Assembly: GCA_035560235.1 (NCBI GenBank)
Contig: DATMAG010000076.1
Location: 90,476-154,475 of the forward strand
Reading direction: 5' to 3'
DNA from: DASRDU01 sp035560235
Lineage (GTDB): Bacteria > Acidobacteriota > Blastocatellia > RBC074
Length of the DNA stretch: 64,000 bases
How positions within the stretch are numbered: the first letter of the stretch is position 1; each line of letters opens with the position of its first letter. Shown piece by piece: positions 1 to 12,820 of the stretch. The position numbers and the translations under genes were made by a program. A model generated the notes under the pieces. The model did no database searches and was not told the origin of the DNA. It was given only the letters and a program-made list of their open reading frames with translations.

Positions 1-71
1 AGCAGAAACGGTGATAAGCAGTTTCACGATGGGACTACCGGAGAATTTGTCGCCACAGAGTCTGAAGCGCT

Positions 72-111
72 GGCAGTGAGAGTCGGGAATTTATTTCCGG
101 CTCTCACTGCC
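72..111 (-). terminator. hairpin downstream of the haem/copper gene cluster
   Basis: An 11-bp perfect inverted repeat (GGCAGTGAGAG at 72-82, CTCTCACTGCC at 101-111) with a few further inner pairs encloses an AT-rich loop. It lies about 65 bases after the stop codon of the last gene of the minus-strand cluster, so a transcription-end or mRNA-stabilising role is likely. There is no clear U-run, so factor-independent termination is not certain. Confidence 0.5.
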
Positions 112-174
112 AGGCTCTGATTCTGCGGCGATAAGGAAAACCACGAAAGACGTTCACCGCAAACACGGCGCTTC

Positions 175-1422
<1,248 letters not shown>

Positions 1423-1489
1423 GGCTGGCTCTCCTGTCAATGAGATGTCCCGGGAGTGCGAGCGTCTCGCTCGCGCTCCCGGGGAGTTT

Positions 1490-2944
<1,455 letters not shown>

Positions 2945-3045
2945 GGCGATTCGGCCCCCTGAAATTCAGCACAGGCTGCGGGAACTGATCCCGGCAGCCT
3001 GTGGGTGATGGTTGACTGACAGACCCGGCGGGTCGCTGACGCGGA

Positions 3046-4494
<1,449 letters not shown>

Positions 4495-4701
4495 AAAATC
4501 CAAACTCCGCGCAATAAAGATTCGAGTGAAAGTGAAATGGATCCGGCAGAGCCTTCTGCCGGGTGATTTGCGTTTTCAGGGGGAACAGACAGTTACGCCC
4601 GTTGTGCGCCCCTGGTTCATTGATTATTGCGGATGCGCTGTTGTCAGCAGTTATTCACCAGCCTCTTACGTTCACCGCACCAGAGCCGAATGCAGTTTTT
4701 T

Positions 4702-5313
4702 TCAGCGCCTGATAGCATCCCAGCAACTGTTTTCGGACTGCTCAATCACTTCCGGCGTGATCTCGAACCGCCCGTTGCGACTGGCTCTGACCAGCCCGAC
4801 ATAAGCGCCCCAGACGATGCTCGCCAGGATTTCGGCTGAAGCCTCGCGGGCGATCTTCTGGCGCAGACATTCTTCAAAAAAACCGACCAGCGCGTTGTGT
4901 CCACGCTCTTCAATCGCCCGGCTCTTCTCGTCCAGATAGGGCGCGTGATAATGCAGTTCCAGAAAAGCGAAAGCCGTCGGGTAGTCCTTCGCAAAATCCA
5001 CCAGTCGCTGCCAGTAAATATGAAACTGATCGCGCAGCGGAATGTCGCAGGGGACATCCCTGGTGATCGTGACCAGTTGGAACTCGTTCCAGTACTGATA
5101 GAGCACATTGACGAGCGCTTCCTTGCTGGCAAAGTACCGGTAGATGGTTCCGGCTCCGACCCCGGCCAGTTCCGCCACGAGCGGCATCGCCGTGCCGTGA
5201 AAACCGCGTTCGGTAAACAGTTCCAGAGCGGCATTCAGGATTGCCTCGCGTTTGCCGCCGGTTTCACCACTCTCGTACAAGTGGGTGACTTTCGAGTGAA
5301 CGACGTTGCTCAT
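4702..5313 (-). CDS. TetR/AcrR-family transcriptional regulator
   Basis: 203 residues. The N-terminal third (about 20-66) is a TetR helix-turn-helix, recognisable from REAILNAALELFTERGF and GTIYRYFASKEALVNVL. The rest is a helical ligand-binding and dimerisation domain that gives no clue to the ligand. The ATG at 5313 has only a weak ribosome-binding site. A perfect 16-bp palindrome at 5371-5386, 58 bases upstream of the start, is the obvious operator and implies autoregulation. The gene lies between the haem/copper cluster and a LysE exporter, all on the minus strand. Since regulators of this family often control neighbouring efflux or redox genes, either could be a target. Confidence 0.9.
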   Translation of the reverse strand: MSNVVHSKVTHLYESGETGGKREAILNAALELFTERGFHGTAMPLVAELAGVGAGTIYRYFASKEALVNVLYQYWNEFQLVTITRDVPCDIPLRDQFHIYWQRLVDFAKDYPTAFAFLELHYHAPYLDEKSRAIEERGHNALVGFFEECLRQKIAREASAEILASIVWGAYVGLVRASRNGRFEITPEVIEQSENSCWDAIRR

Positions 5314-5370
5314 TATGAATAATTCCGATCCCAGCCTTCCGCGCCGGGAGAGGTTGATGGTGCAGGCGCG

Positions 5371-5386
5371 GAATGAACGTTCATTC
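5371..5386. promoter_or_regulatory. palindromic operator, probably for the adjacent TetR regulator
   Basis: GAATGAACGTTCATTC is a perfect 16-bp palindrome in the intergenic region upstream of the TetR gene. Length, symmetry and position fit operators of TetR-family dimers. Binding by this regulator is inferred from adjacency. Confidence 0.65.
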
Positions 5387-5511
5387 TTCTACCCTGATCC
5401 GCCTCTCGCAGTCAAGCAGAGAATTAGAAATGTGCGCGGATTTTACAAAGAGATAACAGGAAAGCCTGACCAGCCAGACAGGAGAGTCCTCAGCGAGAGC
5501 GAGCCGGGAGC

Positions 5512-6120
5512 TTATGGCCGGGTTATCCCGATCCGGATCTGCAAGAGTCCGAAAACAAACAGCGCAATGGCTGAGGCGGCGTTGAGCAGGCGCGCTGCCG
5601 CTGTTTTGCTGCGGCTGGCCATAGCGAAGATGACTGTGAGGCCTGCCAGCCCGCCGATCAGTGTCAGATAAAAACCGGCGATGAAACCCAGGGCCGAAAG
5701 ATGCGACTCGGCCCGGCCCCTGAGCAGAATCGGCCCGGCAATCACGCTCCAGTAAATCCACGGGCCGGGACTGAGCAGGTTGATCAGCACGCCCTTGAGA
5801 AAAGCCCCGTTCTCTCTGTCAGCCCGCACCGCTGCTGCCGGATCGTAATGCCTGAAGGCGAGCCACGCGCCGCGAGCCAGATAGAGCAGAAAAATTCCGC
5901 CTGCCAGATAAAGCCCGCGCAGCAGCCAGCCCGGCATTCGCACGAGCACAAACAGCACCAGCATAATCACCGGGCCGTCGCTCGACAGCGGCGCCAGCAC
6001 CAGCGGCAGTGCCCGCCTGAGTCCTCTCTTTACAGCCTGCGAGAGCAGCCATGCCTGAAACGGACCCGGAGAAACAGCCGCAGAAAGGCCGAGCGCAATT
6101 CCCTGAAGAAGCCAGATCAT
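5512..6120 (-). CDS. LysE-family amino-acid/metabolite exporter
   Basis: 202 residues with about six hydrophobic segments. The N-terminal AAVSPGPFQAWLLSQAVKRG matches the conserved first-helix region of LysE/RhtB translocators, which export amino acids or related metabolites across the inner membrane. A central NLLSPGPWIYW repeats the SPGP signature expected in the second half of these internally duplicated proteins. I took the ATG at 6120; a TTG at 6135 is in frame but no ribosome-binding site favours it. A strong hairpin (6137-6162) lies just upstream, between this gene and the SYLF gene. Substrate cannot be told from sequence. Confidence 0.85.
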   Translation of the reverse strand: MIWLLQGIALGLSAAVSPGPFQAWLLSQAVKRGLRRALPLVLAPLSSDGPVIMLVLFVLVRMPGWLLRGLYLAGGIFLLYLARGAWLAFRHYDPAAAVRADRENGAFLKGVLINLLSPGPWIYWSVIAGPILLRGRAESHLSALGFIAGFYLTLIGGLAGLTVIFAMASRSKTAAARLLNAASAIALFVFGLLQIRIGITRP

Positions 6121-6136
6121 TGCAGACTGTCGCAAC

Positions 6137-6162
6137 GGGCCGAAGAATCCTTCCTTCGGCCC
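6137..6162 (-). terminator. 9-bp GC-rich hairpin between SYLF and LysE genes
   Basis: GGGCCGAAG (6137-6145) pairs perfectly with CTTCGGCCC (6154-6162) across an 8-base loop. It sits 15 bases after the SYLF stop codon and 17 bases before the LysE start on the same strand. Without a U-run it may act as an attenuator or RNA-end stabiliser rather than a full terminator. Confidence 0.5.
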
Positions 6163-6176
6163 GCTGCATTTTCAGA

Positions 6177-6887
6177 CTACGCCTTTGCCCGGCGCGGTGA
6201 ATAGCGGGCCAGGGTTTTCGGAAAGACCTGCACTTCAACGGGAGCCTTGACCCTGCCTTCCTTCAGGACATCGCGTGCGGTGACGCCTTCGCCGTATGTT
6301 CCGCTCATATCGCTTTTGTCCGGCTCGATCACGACGCCTTTCAGTTCGAGACCGCCGAACAATCCGCGACTGCGCGAATACGACAGCACCTGCGCCCGCA
6401 GCGCCGCATCGGTTTCAGCTCCGGCCTGCCGCCCGACCGGCCCGGCAGCGGCTGAAGCATCGCCGCCGAGAGTGAACTTGCTTGAAAGCAGGCTGTCGAG
6501 TCCCTTCTCGTTCATAAAGAGCAGCACGAAATCGGTCGCCTGCGCGCCGATCTGCAAGCCGAAACTGCCGCCCTTCAGACTGAAATAGGCCGGAGCGCTC
6601 CAGCCCTGCGGCGTGCGGCAGCTTGCCACCCCGCGCCCGCCGCGTCCGCCGACAACGAATCCGGCCTTGATAACGCTCGGAAACACGGCGACGCACTCAG
6701 CGCCGTCGAGCACATTTTTCGGAATGGCCTTGTCCGGCGCACCCATAATCTCGCGGAAGACCGTGGCCGCCTTGTTCGCCTGCGAAGCGCCTTCCCTGAC
6801 GTTCTTTCCCTGCCCGAGCGCAATGACGCCAGGCATCAGGATCAGGCAGAGCGCGGCGACAGGTTGAATTGATTTTCTGATGTTCAT
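6177..6887 (-). CDS. secreted SYLF (Ysc84-like) lipid-binding domain protein
   Basis: 236 residues. A signal peptide (about 1-25, ending near VIALGQ) precedes a SYLF/Ysc84 domain, recognised from the helical region with IPKNVLDGAECVAVFPSVIKAGF, the glycine-rich VVGGRGGRGVASCR strand, and LQIGAQATDFVLLFMNEKG followed by KFTLGGDASAAAGPVGR. Eukaryotic SYLF domains bind phosphoinositides; the role of the common bacterial periplasmic forms is not established. An AAGGAG site 7 bases before the ATG makes the start secure. The C-terminus is basic. Probably monocistronic or loosely coupled to the downstream LysE gene. Confidence 0.9.
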   Translation of the reverse strand: MNIRKSIQPVAALCLILMPGVIALGQGKNVREGASQANKAATVFREIMGAPDKAIPKNVLDGAECVAVFPSVIKAGFVVGGRGGRGVASCRTPQGWSAPAYFSLKGGSFGLQIGAQATDFVLLFMNEKGLDSLLSSKFTLGGDASAAAGPVGRQAGAETDAALRAQVLSYSRSRGLFGGLELKGVVIEPDKSDMSGTYGEGVTARDVLKEGRVKAPVEVQVFPKTLARYSPRRAKA

Positions 6888-7256
6888 TACGGACTCCTTC
6901 TCGTGATTGATGAACTACGGTTTCTGATTTGCGGCTGTCGATACCGCGAATGTTCTGCTCTTTGCAACACGAACGCCCTGCTCATCAGCCATCGGCTCGC
7001 AGTGAAAATCTCTCCGGCCTGTCCGCTCTGGCGCTGACAGATTTCAGCCTCCGGCAGAAGATCAGCAGCCGAGTTACCCTGACAAGGACTCAGCCCGTTC
7101 GTCCGGGAGCAAATTGCCTGGAGATACTGCGTGGTGTGTCGGGCCATTGTTAATGCAGCCGGGCTTGAAAGGCAACTGCTGACGGACTAAAGTGTCAACA
7201 GTTTTGAAACGGCAGGACAAAAACCTGCTTTAAGGAGTTCACAATCAGGTAGTCGA

Positions 7257-9095
7257 ATGAGCTGGCATCCGAGCGTAAGAACGCGTCACCTGCTGGTCAT
7301 CACCCTGCTGGTGCTGACCGTCGCGGTGACACTGACCATCCTCAATCTGGCGCGTCTGGCGGGCAGTCGGCTCGCGGCGGTGCGCGCCGCCGAGAAAGTC
7401 ACTTCAGTCCAGATTTTCGCGCTGGCGCAGCAGGCCATTCTGCGCAATCCGCAACTGCCGCCGCAGGAAGCGATCAGCGGTGATGAGGCAGTGCGTAATC
7501 TGCTCCGGGCGGGGACGGAGGAAAACGGCGATTTCGCCTATCTCGCCATTGTTTCAACCGACGGCGCAACCATTGCTCAGGCTGATCCGCGCAGCGTGCG
7601 GCAGACGCCCTCGCTCATCAGGTCATTCGATGATCTTGAACACGCCCGCTGGTTCGGTCAGTTGCGCGCGATGCGGCGGGGCGAGGCAGTTTACGAAATC
7701 GTCAGCCCGATCAGTCTGAGCGGCAGACCCTTTGGAAAAATTCTCCTCGGCGTGCCTGCCGGGGTCATCTTCGGAGATGCAGCGACGCAGTTGAAACAAC
7801 TGCTGCTCATCACGCTCGCAGTGGCAGGTCTGGCGCTGCTTCTGACGCTCCTGAGCGCCGGATTTGTACTGCGCCCGCTGCGCGAACTGATGAAGAGCAT
7901 CGAACTGCTCGAAGCCGAGAGCGCCGCCATCGCGGCGAATGAACCGCTCAGCAGCGAACCGGCGGCTGAACCGGCAGTGACGAACGGAATTGATTCCAAC
8001 AGCGTGACGCAGCGGCTGCGCGTGCTGGGCAAGCGTTTCGCGGGCAGTCGGCTTGAACTCGAAACCATGCGCGATCAGTTGCAGCAGGTGGTCGGCAGCC
8101 TGTCGGAGCGCGTGGTGCTGATGGATCGGGAACGTCGCGTGCTGATGGCCAGCCCGGAAGCCGAACGGCTGCTGAGCGGCGGACATTTCAAGCTGCGCGG
8201 CAGGCCGATTACGGAAACACTCGGCCCGCAGCACCCGCTGAGCGCGCTGACTGAAAAGGCCTTCACTTCGCAGCAGTCGCTTCAGGAAACGACTGTGGTT
8301 TCCGCCAACGGCGATGAGGCTCAGAAGGTCGTCGCTTCGGTGCAGCTTTTTGAGGATCACGGCAAACCGGCGGGCGCGCTGCTCACGCTGCGCGATTTTG
8401 AATCGCTCAGGCAGCTTGAAACGCAGCTCGATTACGCGACGAAACTCGCGGCTCTCAGCCGCATCACTTCGGGCGTGGCGCACGAGGTCAAAAATCCGCT
8501 GCACGCGATGGTGCTGCATCTCGAACTGCTCAACGCCAAGCTCGAAACCGGACTCGATCCGAAAACGCACGTGCAGGTGCTGACGTCCGAGGTCAACCGG
8601 CTCAATCGCGTGGTGCAGACATTTCTTGATTTCACGCGCCCGGTTGAACTCAAACTTCTTGAGACTGACGCCAACACGCTCGTGCGCGAGGTGATGCTGC
8701 TGGCCGCCGACGCCCGCGCCGACAACATCGAAATCATCGAGCGTTACGCTGAAGGCCCGCTGCAGATCAAGGCCGACGCCGATCTGCTCAAACAGGCGAT
8801 TCTCAACATCGTCATCAACGGCTGTCAGGCGATGACCGACGGCGGGCAGTTGCGGGTTTCGACTTCGCGCGATCCGAAAGGGCAGGTGCAGATTACGGTG
8901 AGCGATCAGGGACCGGGCATTCCTGAAAACGTGCGCGACAAGATTTTCAATCTCTACTACACGACCAAGCCGCAGGGCAGCGGCATCGGCCTGGCACAGG
9001 CATTTCGCGCCGTGCAGTTGCACAACGGGCGCATCGAGGTTGACTCTCAGCCAGGCGCGGGCGCGCGTTTCAGAATCACCCTGCCAGCCGCCTGA
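7257..9095 (+). CDS. membrane-bound sensor histidine kinase
   Basis: 612 residues. One transmembrane helix at about 12-36 and a second at about 181-203 bracket a periplasmic sensor region of roughly 145 residues. A PAS-like segment follows (about 275-380), then the dimerisation/phosphoacceptor domain with SGVAHEVKNPLHAM, His409 being the predicted phosphorylation site. The ATPase domain shows the N box (ILNIVINGCQAM), G1 (DQGPGI) and G2 (GSGIGLAQAF). The HEVKNP and GSGIGLA forms are typical of NtrB/ZraS-type kinases, whose partners are usually sigma-54 activators, but no response regulator is nearby, so it is an orphan here. An AGGTAG motif lies just before the ATG. Confidence 0.92.
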   Translation: MSWHPSVRTRHLLVITLLVLTVAVTLTILNLARLAGSRLAAVRAAEKVTSVQIFALAQQAILRNPQLPPQEAISGDEAVRNLLRAGTEENGDFAYLAIVSTDGATIAQADPRSVRQTPSLIRSFDDLEHARWFGQLRAMRRGEAVYEIVSPISLSGRPFGKILLGVPAGVIFGDAATQLKQLLLITLAVAGLALLLTLLSAGFVLRPLRELMKSIELLEAESAAIAANEPLSSEPAAEPAVTNGIDSNSVTQRLRVLGKRFAGSRLELETMRDQLQQVVGSLSERVVLMDRERRVLMASPEAERLLSGGHFKLRGRPITETLGPQHPLSALTEKAFTSQQSLQETTVVSANGDEAQKVVASVQLFEDHGKPAGALLTLRDFESLRQLETQLDYATKLAALSRITSGVAHEVKNPLHAMVLHLELLNAKLETGLDPKTHVQVLTSEVNRLNRVVQTFLDFTRPVELKLLETDANTLVREVMLLAADARADNIEIIERYAEGPLQIKADADLLKQAILNIVINGCQAMTDGGQLRVSTSRDPKGQVQITVSDQGPGIPENVRDKIFNLYYTTKPQGSGIGLAQAFRAVQLHNGRIEVDSQPGAGARFRITLPAA

Positions 9096-9109
9096 TTCAG
9101 CCTGCGGGC

Positions 9110-9137
9110 AAAAAAATGAGGAGGCATTGCTGCCTCC
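9110..9137 (-). terminator. rho-independent terminator for the PDZ gene
   Basis: GGAGGCA (9120-9126) pairs with TGCCTCC (9131-9137) around a 4-base loop. Read on the minus strand, the stem is followed by a run of T (complement of 9110-9116). This fits termination of the PDZ-protein gene coming from the right, between convergent genes. Confidence 0.75.
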
Positions 9138-9147
9138 CCGGAAACGG

Positions 9148-9165
9148 GTCCGAGACGACTCGGAC
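9148..9165 (+). terminator. second hairpin between convergent genes
   Basis: GTCCGAG (9148-9154) and CTCGGAC (9159-9165) form a perfect 7-bp stem with a 4-base loop just beyond the histidine kinase gene. No U-run follows on the plus strand, so it may help define RNA ends rather than act alone. Confidence 0.45.
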
Positions 9166-9236
9166 TCCTCACCCTGAAACACCAGAACAAACAAACTCAC
9201 AAAACTCGCGGCGGCGAGTGAAAATTCTTCAGATCT

Positions 9237-10238
9237 TCAGCGCCGTTCAGGTTCGATCTTCAGCGTCTGCTCGCGGCGGTCGCGAACGATTCTGACGGCC
9301 ACTTCGGTTGTTTCTTTCTTCTCACCGGCCTCGCTGATCAGACGGCTGACATCGGCGCTGCTCTGCACCTTCTGGCCGTTGATTTCGATGATGCAGTCAC
9401 CGGCTTTCAGTCCGGCGCGGGCGGCGGCGCTGCCCGGTTCAACTTCGGTGACCAGCAGGCCCCGGCCCTCAGGCACGTTGAAATACCGGCCAAGCTGTTC
9501 GCTGAGCTGAATCGTCCTGATGCCGAGCCGGTAATTCTGCCGCAGCCCCGGCAGCAGTCCTCTGCCAAACGGGCCATACTGGCGGCCTTCACGACGCAGC
9601 TTTTCCGCTTCGGCCCGGTGAGTTTCAGCCAGTTTGCGAAACTCTTCGGCCTGCCGCATCAGTTCATCGGCCTTCTCAAGCAGCTTCTTCTCTTTGCTGC
9701 TGTCAAACTGATGGCGCAGTTCTTCGGCCTCCTTCATCCACTTCTCGGCCTGTTCGAGCATCAGTTCGTCTTCATCTCTGACCCTGCCTGGCCAGTTTGA
9801 CCATGCGCCGAACTGCCTCTCGCCGAGCGTGACCTGAAGAGTCATCATCTTTCCGTCACGACTGATGCCGAGCGTAACGGTGCGGCCCGGCGGCGTTTCC
9901 GTCAGCAGGCGGTGTACCTGCGCGGCGCTCTGCACCTGTTCGTTGTTGTAACTCAGAATGACATCGTTCTCCTTCAGTCCGGCCTTCTCTGCCGGGCTGT
10001 CCTTCACGACCTGACTGACGACGGCTCCGCGCACTTCAGTCAGTCTGAGTTCTCTGGCGCGCGCATCGCTGACATCAGAGAGGAACGTGCCGAGAAACCC
10101 GCCGTTGCCGCTCTGCGCAGCCTCATTGCGCGCTGACGCAGTCTGAATTACCCGCCCCGACTGAGCCAGCGCACTGCCGGTCAGCGCGCCGGTCAGCAGC
10201 ACGGACACCAGTGCCATCAGAACATCTGCTCTTTTCAT
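9237..10238 (-). CDS. periplasmic protein with two PDZ domains and a coiled-coil
   Basis: 333 residues. I place the start at the ATG at 10238 because GAGGTG lies 9 bases upstream and it yields a clean signal peptide (cleavage near GSALAQ). A first PDZ domain carries VVKDSPAEKAGLKENDVILS, a charged helical stretch rich in Glu/Lys/Gln (LEQAEKWMKEAEEL onward) probably forms a coiled-coil, and a second PDZ domain carries VEPGSAAARAGLKAGDCIIE. There is no protease domain or catalytic triad, so unlike DegP/HtrA this is a scaffold or adaptor in the periplasm. Its own terminator lies at 9110-9137 and the gene begins downstream of a heptamer-repeat hairpin. Confidence 0.8.
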   Translation of the reverse strand: MKRADVLMALVSVLLTGALTGSALAQSGRVIQTASARNEAAQSGNGGFLGTFLSDVSDARARELRLTEVRGAVVSQVVKDSPAEKAGLKENDVILSYNNEQVQSAAQVHRLLTETPPGRTVTLGISRDGKMMTLQVTLGERQFGAWSNWPGRVRDEDELMLEQAEKWMKEAEELRHQFDSSKEKKLLEKADELMRQAEEFRKLAETHRAEAEKLRREGRQYGPFGRGLLPGLRQNYRLGIRTIQLSEQLGRYFNVPEGRGLLVTEVEPGSAAARAGLKAGDCIIEINGQKVQSSADVSRLISEAGEKKETTEVAVRIVRDRREQTLKIEPERR

Positions 10239-10400
10239 CTCTTTCATCACCTCATTCGTGACATTGATTGCGAGACTGCCTGCCGAGGCCTGAAAAGAAT
10301 CTGGAAAGAGTACCGGAACACAGACTCGCTCCGGTGGCGGCAACTCACTGAATCCATCAGCTTGCACGATTCAGGCCGGTAAAAGTTCCAGAAAAAGGCA

Positions 10401-10507
10401 GTGGGCAGTGGATAGTGGTCAGTGGTTAGTGGTCAGTAGCTGATGAGTAACTCTGGATTGCTGATCTGATTTTCTGCTGACCACTAACCACTGCCCACTA
10501 TCCACTA
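10401..10507. repeat. inverted pair of GTGGNNA heptamer arrays
   Basis: Left arm: five 7-bp units from 10401 (GTGGGCA, GTGGATA, GTGGTCA, GTGGTTA, GTGGTCA). Right arm (about 10477-10507) carries the same kind of units on the other strand. The arms can fold into a long hairpin with a loop of roughly 40 bases. The right arm overlaps the stop codon of the SpoIIE-type phosphatase gene. This is one of at least four such arrays in the window. Confidence 0.8.
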
Positions 10508-12715
10508 TTTCCTCTTCACCACCACGAGGGTCAGGTCGTCTTCCTGGTCAGCGCCGCCGGTCCAGTCTCTGACGGCCTCGAGGATGAGGCGTTCGATTTC
10601 GATGGCGGGCAGGTGCGAGGATGAAATGAGCAGTTCCGCCAGGCGCTCCTCGCCGAATTCCTCGCCCTGCGGATTGTGGGCTTCGATCACGCCATCGGTA
10701 CACGCCACCAGCAGATCGCCGCTGTGCAGTTTCAGTTCGGCCTCTTCATACGTGATGCCGCTGAACAGGCCCAGCACCGTCCCGCCGCATTCGAGCCGTT
10801 CGATCAGCGCCCCTGAACCGGGATTGTGGCGCAGCAGCAGCGGCGCATTGTGACCGGCATTGGTGTAACGCAGCACGGATGCCTGTTCGTCAATCTCAGC
10901 GTAGAACATCGTCACGTAGCGCGAATCAGCCGTTGAATTTTCGATCTGCCGGTTGACGCGCTCAACGATCTGTCCGATCCGATGGCGCGCGGGCAGCAAT
11001 TCATCAGCCGATGCTGCGGCCTGTTCCGCCGCAGCGGCAAGGCGGCGGCTGTGCTGATAGACATCCCGATAAGCCTGAGCCTGGCCGCGCAGACTCGCCT
11101 GCAGATTCGACATCAGCAGCGCCGCCGACATGCCCTTGCCGCAGACATCGGCAATCACCAGCCCGATCACGCCCGGCGCGACGTCAAGAAAATCGTAGTA
11201 ATCGCCACTCACGGCGCGGGCCGGGATGCAGATGCCGGGCGAGATGTCGAGCGTTTCCGCCTTCGGCACGGTGCGCGGAAAGAGACGCGACTGCACTTCG
11301 GCAGCGATCTTCATCTCCTGATCGAGCTTCTGCTTTTCCGCCGAGACGCGCAGCAGCTCGCGCACCGACCGGGTCATCTGATTGAACGACATTGCCAGTT
11401 CACTCAACTGATCGTTCCCGGTGGCAGGAATGACGTGATTGAGATCGCCTGCCTCGACGCGTTTGGTGCCGATGTAAAGCTGATGCACCGCGCCCGTGAT
11501 CGTCCGGGTCAGAAAGCCGGCGGAGATGACGGCGACTGAGGCAATCATCAGAAAGATAATGGCCAGCCCGGCAATGACCGTGAAGAGCGCATTGCCGAGT
11601 TCGCTCGACTGTCGCACCTGACCAATGCGCTCAATGATCCGGCCAGGCTGCAGAAAAGTCGAATCAACAAAGAGCGCGATGCCTTCCCTTCGTTCGCCGG
11701 TCTGCCAGTTCGTCAGTTGCATGGATACCGGAAAGCCGGGCTGCTCGCCGGGTCTGACTTCAGTTCCGCCGGGTGAGACTCTGATGGTCACGCCGGTTGC
11801 GCCCCTTTCCAGGGCAAGGCGCGGCATCACCTGCAGGCCGGTCGTATGGCTGAGATGCGCGCACAATTCCGCGCCGAGCGGATAGCGCAGCTCAAAGATC
11901 AGCGGCAGGGACTCTGCCGCCATTCCGTTTTCGGAATTATCGCGGCGCGGCTGAGAGCCGGAACGGCCTTTGATAACGTGGCGCACGAAGACCCGGCCAT
12001 CGGCTTCGACTGTCAGTCCGTGAAATGCTTCGACATCTCTGAGCCAGGCGGGCGGTTGCGACAGGCGCGCGTCTGAATCCGGACTGCCTTCAGGCGCGGG
12101 GCGTGACAGACTGGCGTTTCTTTCGGGAGTCTCGTTCTGCCCGGTCACTTCGACTGGCGGCTGAGAGCCGCGCTGCACGCGAATCATCACGCCCGGAAAG
12201 ACCGGCGAGAGCGCATCGGCGCGCTCCTTCAGTTCGCGCTTCAGCTGTTCCGGGCTGGAACTGTTGAGTTCCTGGCTGATGGCCTGCGCCGCAGCCTGTG
12301 ACTGTTCGAGATAACCGTCGAGCTGTCGCGCCACGCGGCTCAGCCCGGACTGAAGTTCCACCCCCAGCCCGATGCAGACGAGCAGCAGCAGCAGCAGCGT
12401 GAGCGGCAGCACTCCGATCAGAAAGTAAGTGATGATCAGTCGCTGTCGCAGCCGCCACATCACGACGCGCAGCCCGCGCCGCGTCTCTCTGATGATGAGA
12501 TAAGCCAGCGGAATCAGCGCCAGCACGGAAGCCACATCAAAAAACCACTTCAGCCACGCGCTGCCGAGCAGCGTCCCGGTCTGATCGTTCGAGAGCGTCC
12601 AGTCAATGAACCAGACGGCGAGGCCGACAGGCAGCGCCCAGCCCATCGGCGTGGCCGGTTTCAGATTGTGGAGCAGTCGGCTGACAGGCGAATTTTGTTC
12701 GGCGCGAGGGGACAT
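10505..12715 (-). CDS. membrane-bound HAMP-SpoIIE/PP2C phosphatase
   Basis: 736 residues from the ATG at 12715 (the frame is open to 12775). Several N-terminal transmembrane helices lead into a large extracytoplasmic sensor region, followed by another helix (about residues 370-395), a HAMP linker and a C-terminal SpoIIE-type PP2C domain. The phosphatase is recognised from MKIAAEVQSRLFPRTVPK, the metal-binding SGDYYDF and VIADVCGKGMSAALLMS, a C-terminal TDGVIEAHN, and DDLTLVVVK at the end. Such proteins usually dephosphorylate anti-anti-sigma factors in partner-switching pathways. No RsbV- or RsbW-like gene is adjacent, so the target is unknown. The stop codon lies inside a heptamer-repeat arm. 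Confidence 0.9.
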   Translation of the reverse strand: MSPRAEQNSPVSRLLHNLKPATPMGWALPVGLAVWFIDWTLSNDQTGTLLGSAWLKWFFDVASVLALIPLAYLIIRETRRGLRVVMWRLRQRLIITYFLIGVLPLTLLLLLLVCIGLGVELQSGLSRVARQLDGYLEQSQAAAQAISQELNSSSPEQLKRELKERADALSPVFPGVMIRVQRGSQPPVEVTGQNETPERNASLSRPAPEGSPDSDARLSQPPAWLRDVEAFHGLTVEADGRVFVRHVIKGRSGSQPRRDNSENGMAAESLPLIFELRYPLGAELCAHLSHTTGLQVMPRLALERGATGVTIRVSPGGTEVRPGEQPGFPVSMQLTNWQTGERREGIALFVDSTFLQPGRIIERIGQVRQSSELGNALFTVIAGLAIIFLMIASVAVISAGFLTRTITGAVHQLYIGTKRVEAGDLNHVIPATGNDQLSELAMSFNQMTRSVRELLRVSAEKQKLDQEMKIAAEVQSRLFPRTVPKAETLDISPGICIPARAVSGDYYDFLDVAPGVIGLVIADVCGKGMSAALLMSNLQASLRGQAQAYRDVYQHSRRLAAAAEQAAASADELLPARHRIGQIVERVNRQIENSTADSRYVTMFYAEIDEQASVLRYTNAGHNAPLLLRHNPGSGALIERLECGGTVLGLFSGITYEEAELKLHSGDLLVACTDGVIEAHNPQGEEFGEERLAELLISSSHLPAIEIERLILEAVRDWTGGADQEDDLTLVVVKRK

Positions 12716-12820
12716 AATGTTGACAGCACGTCTGAAGCCCGGGAGCGAATCGCTCAACTGTACGAGTCCCGGCACAGACGGGTTGCTTAAAAAACTGACC
12801 GGTCACTCCTGGAGCGGCGC

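Noticed and set aside
7623..9200. 525-codon minus-strand frame opposite the histidine kinase
   Set aside because: Antisense shadow; all kinase motifs are on the plus strand and the minus frame resembles no protein.
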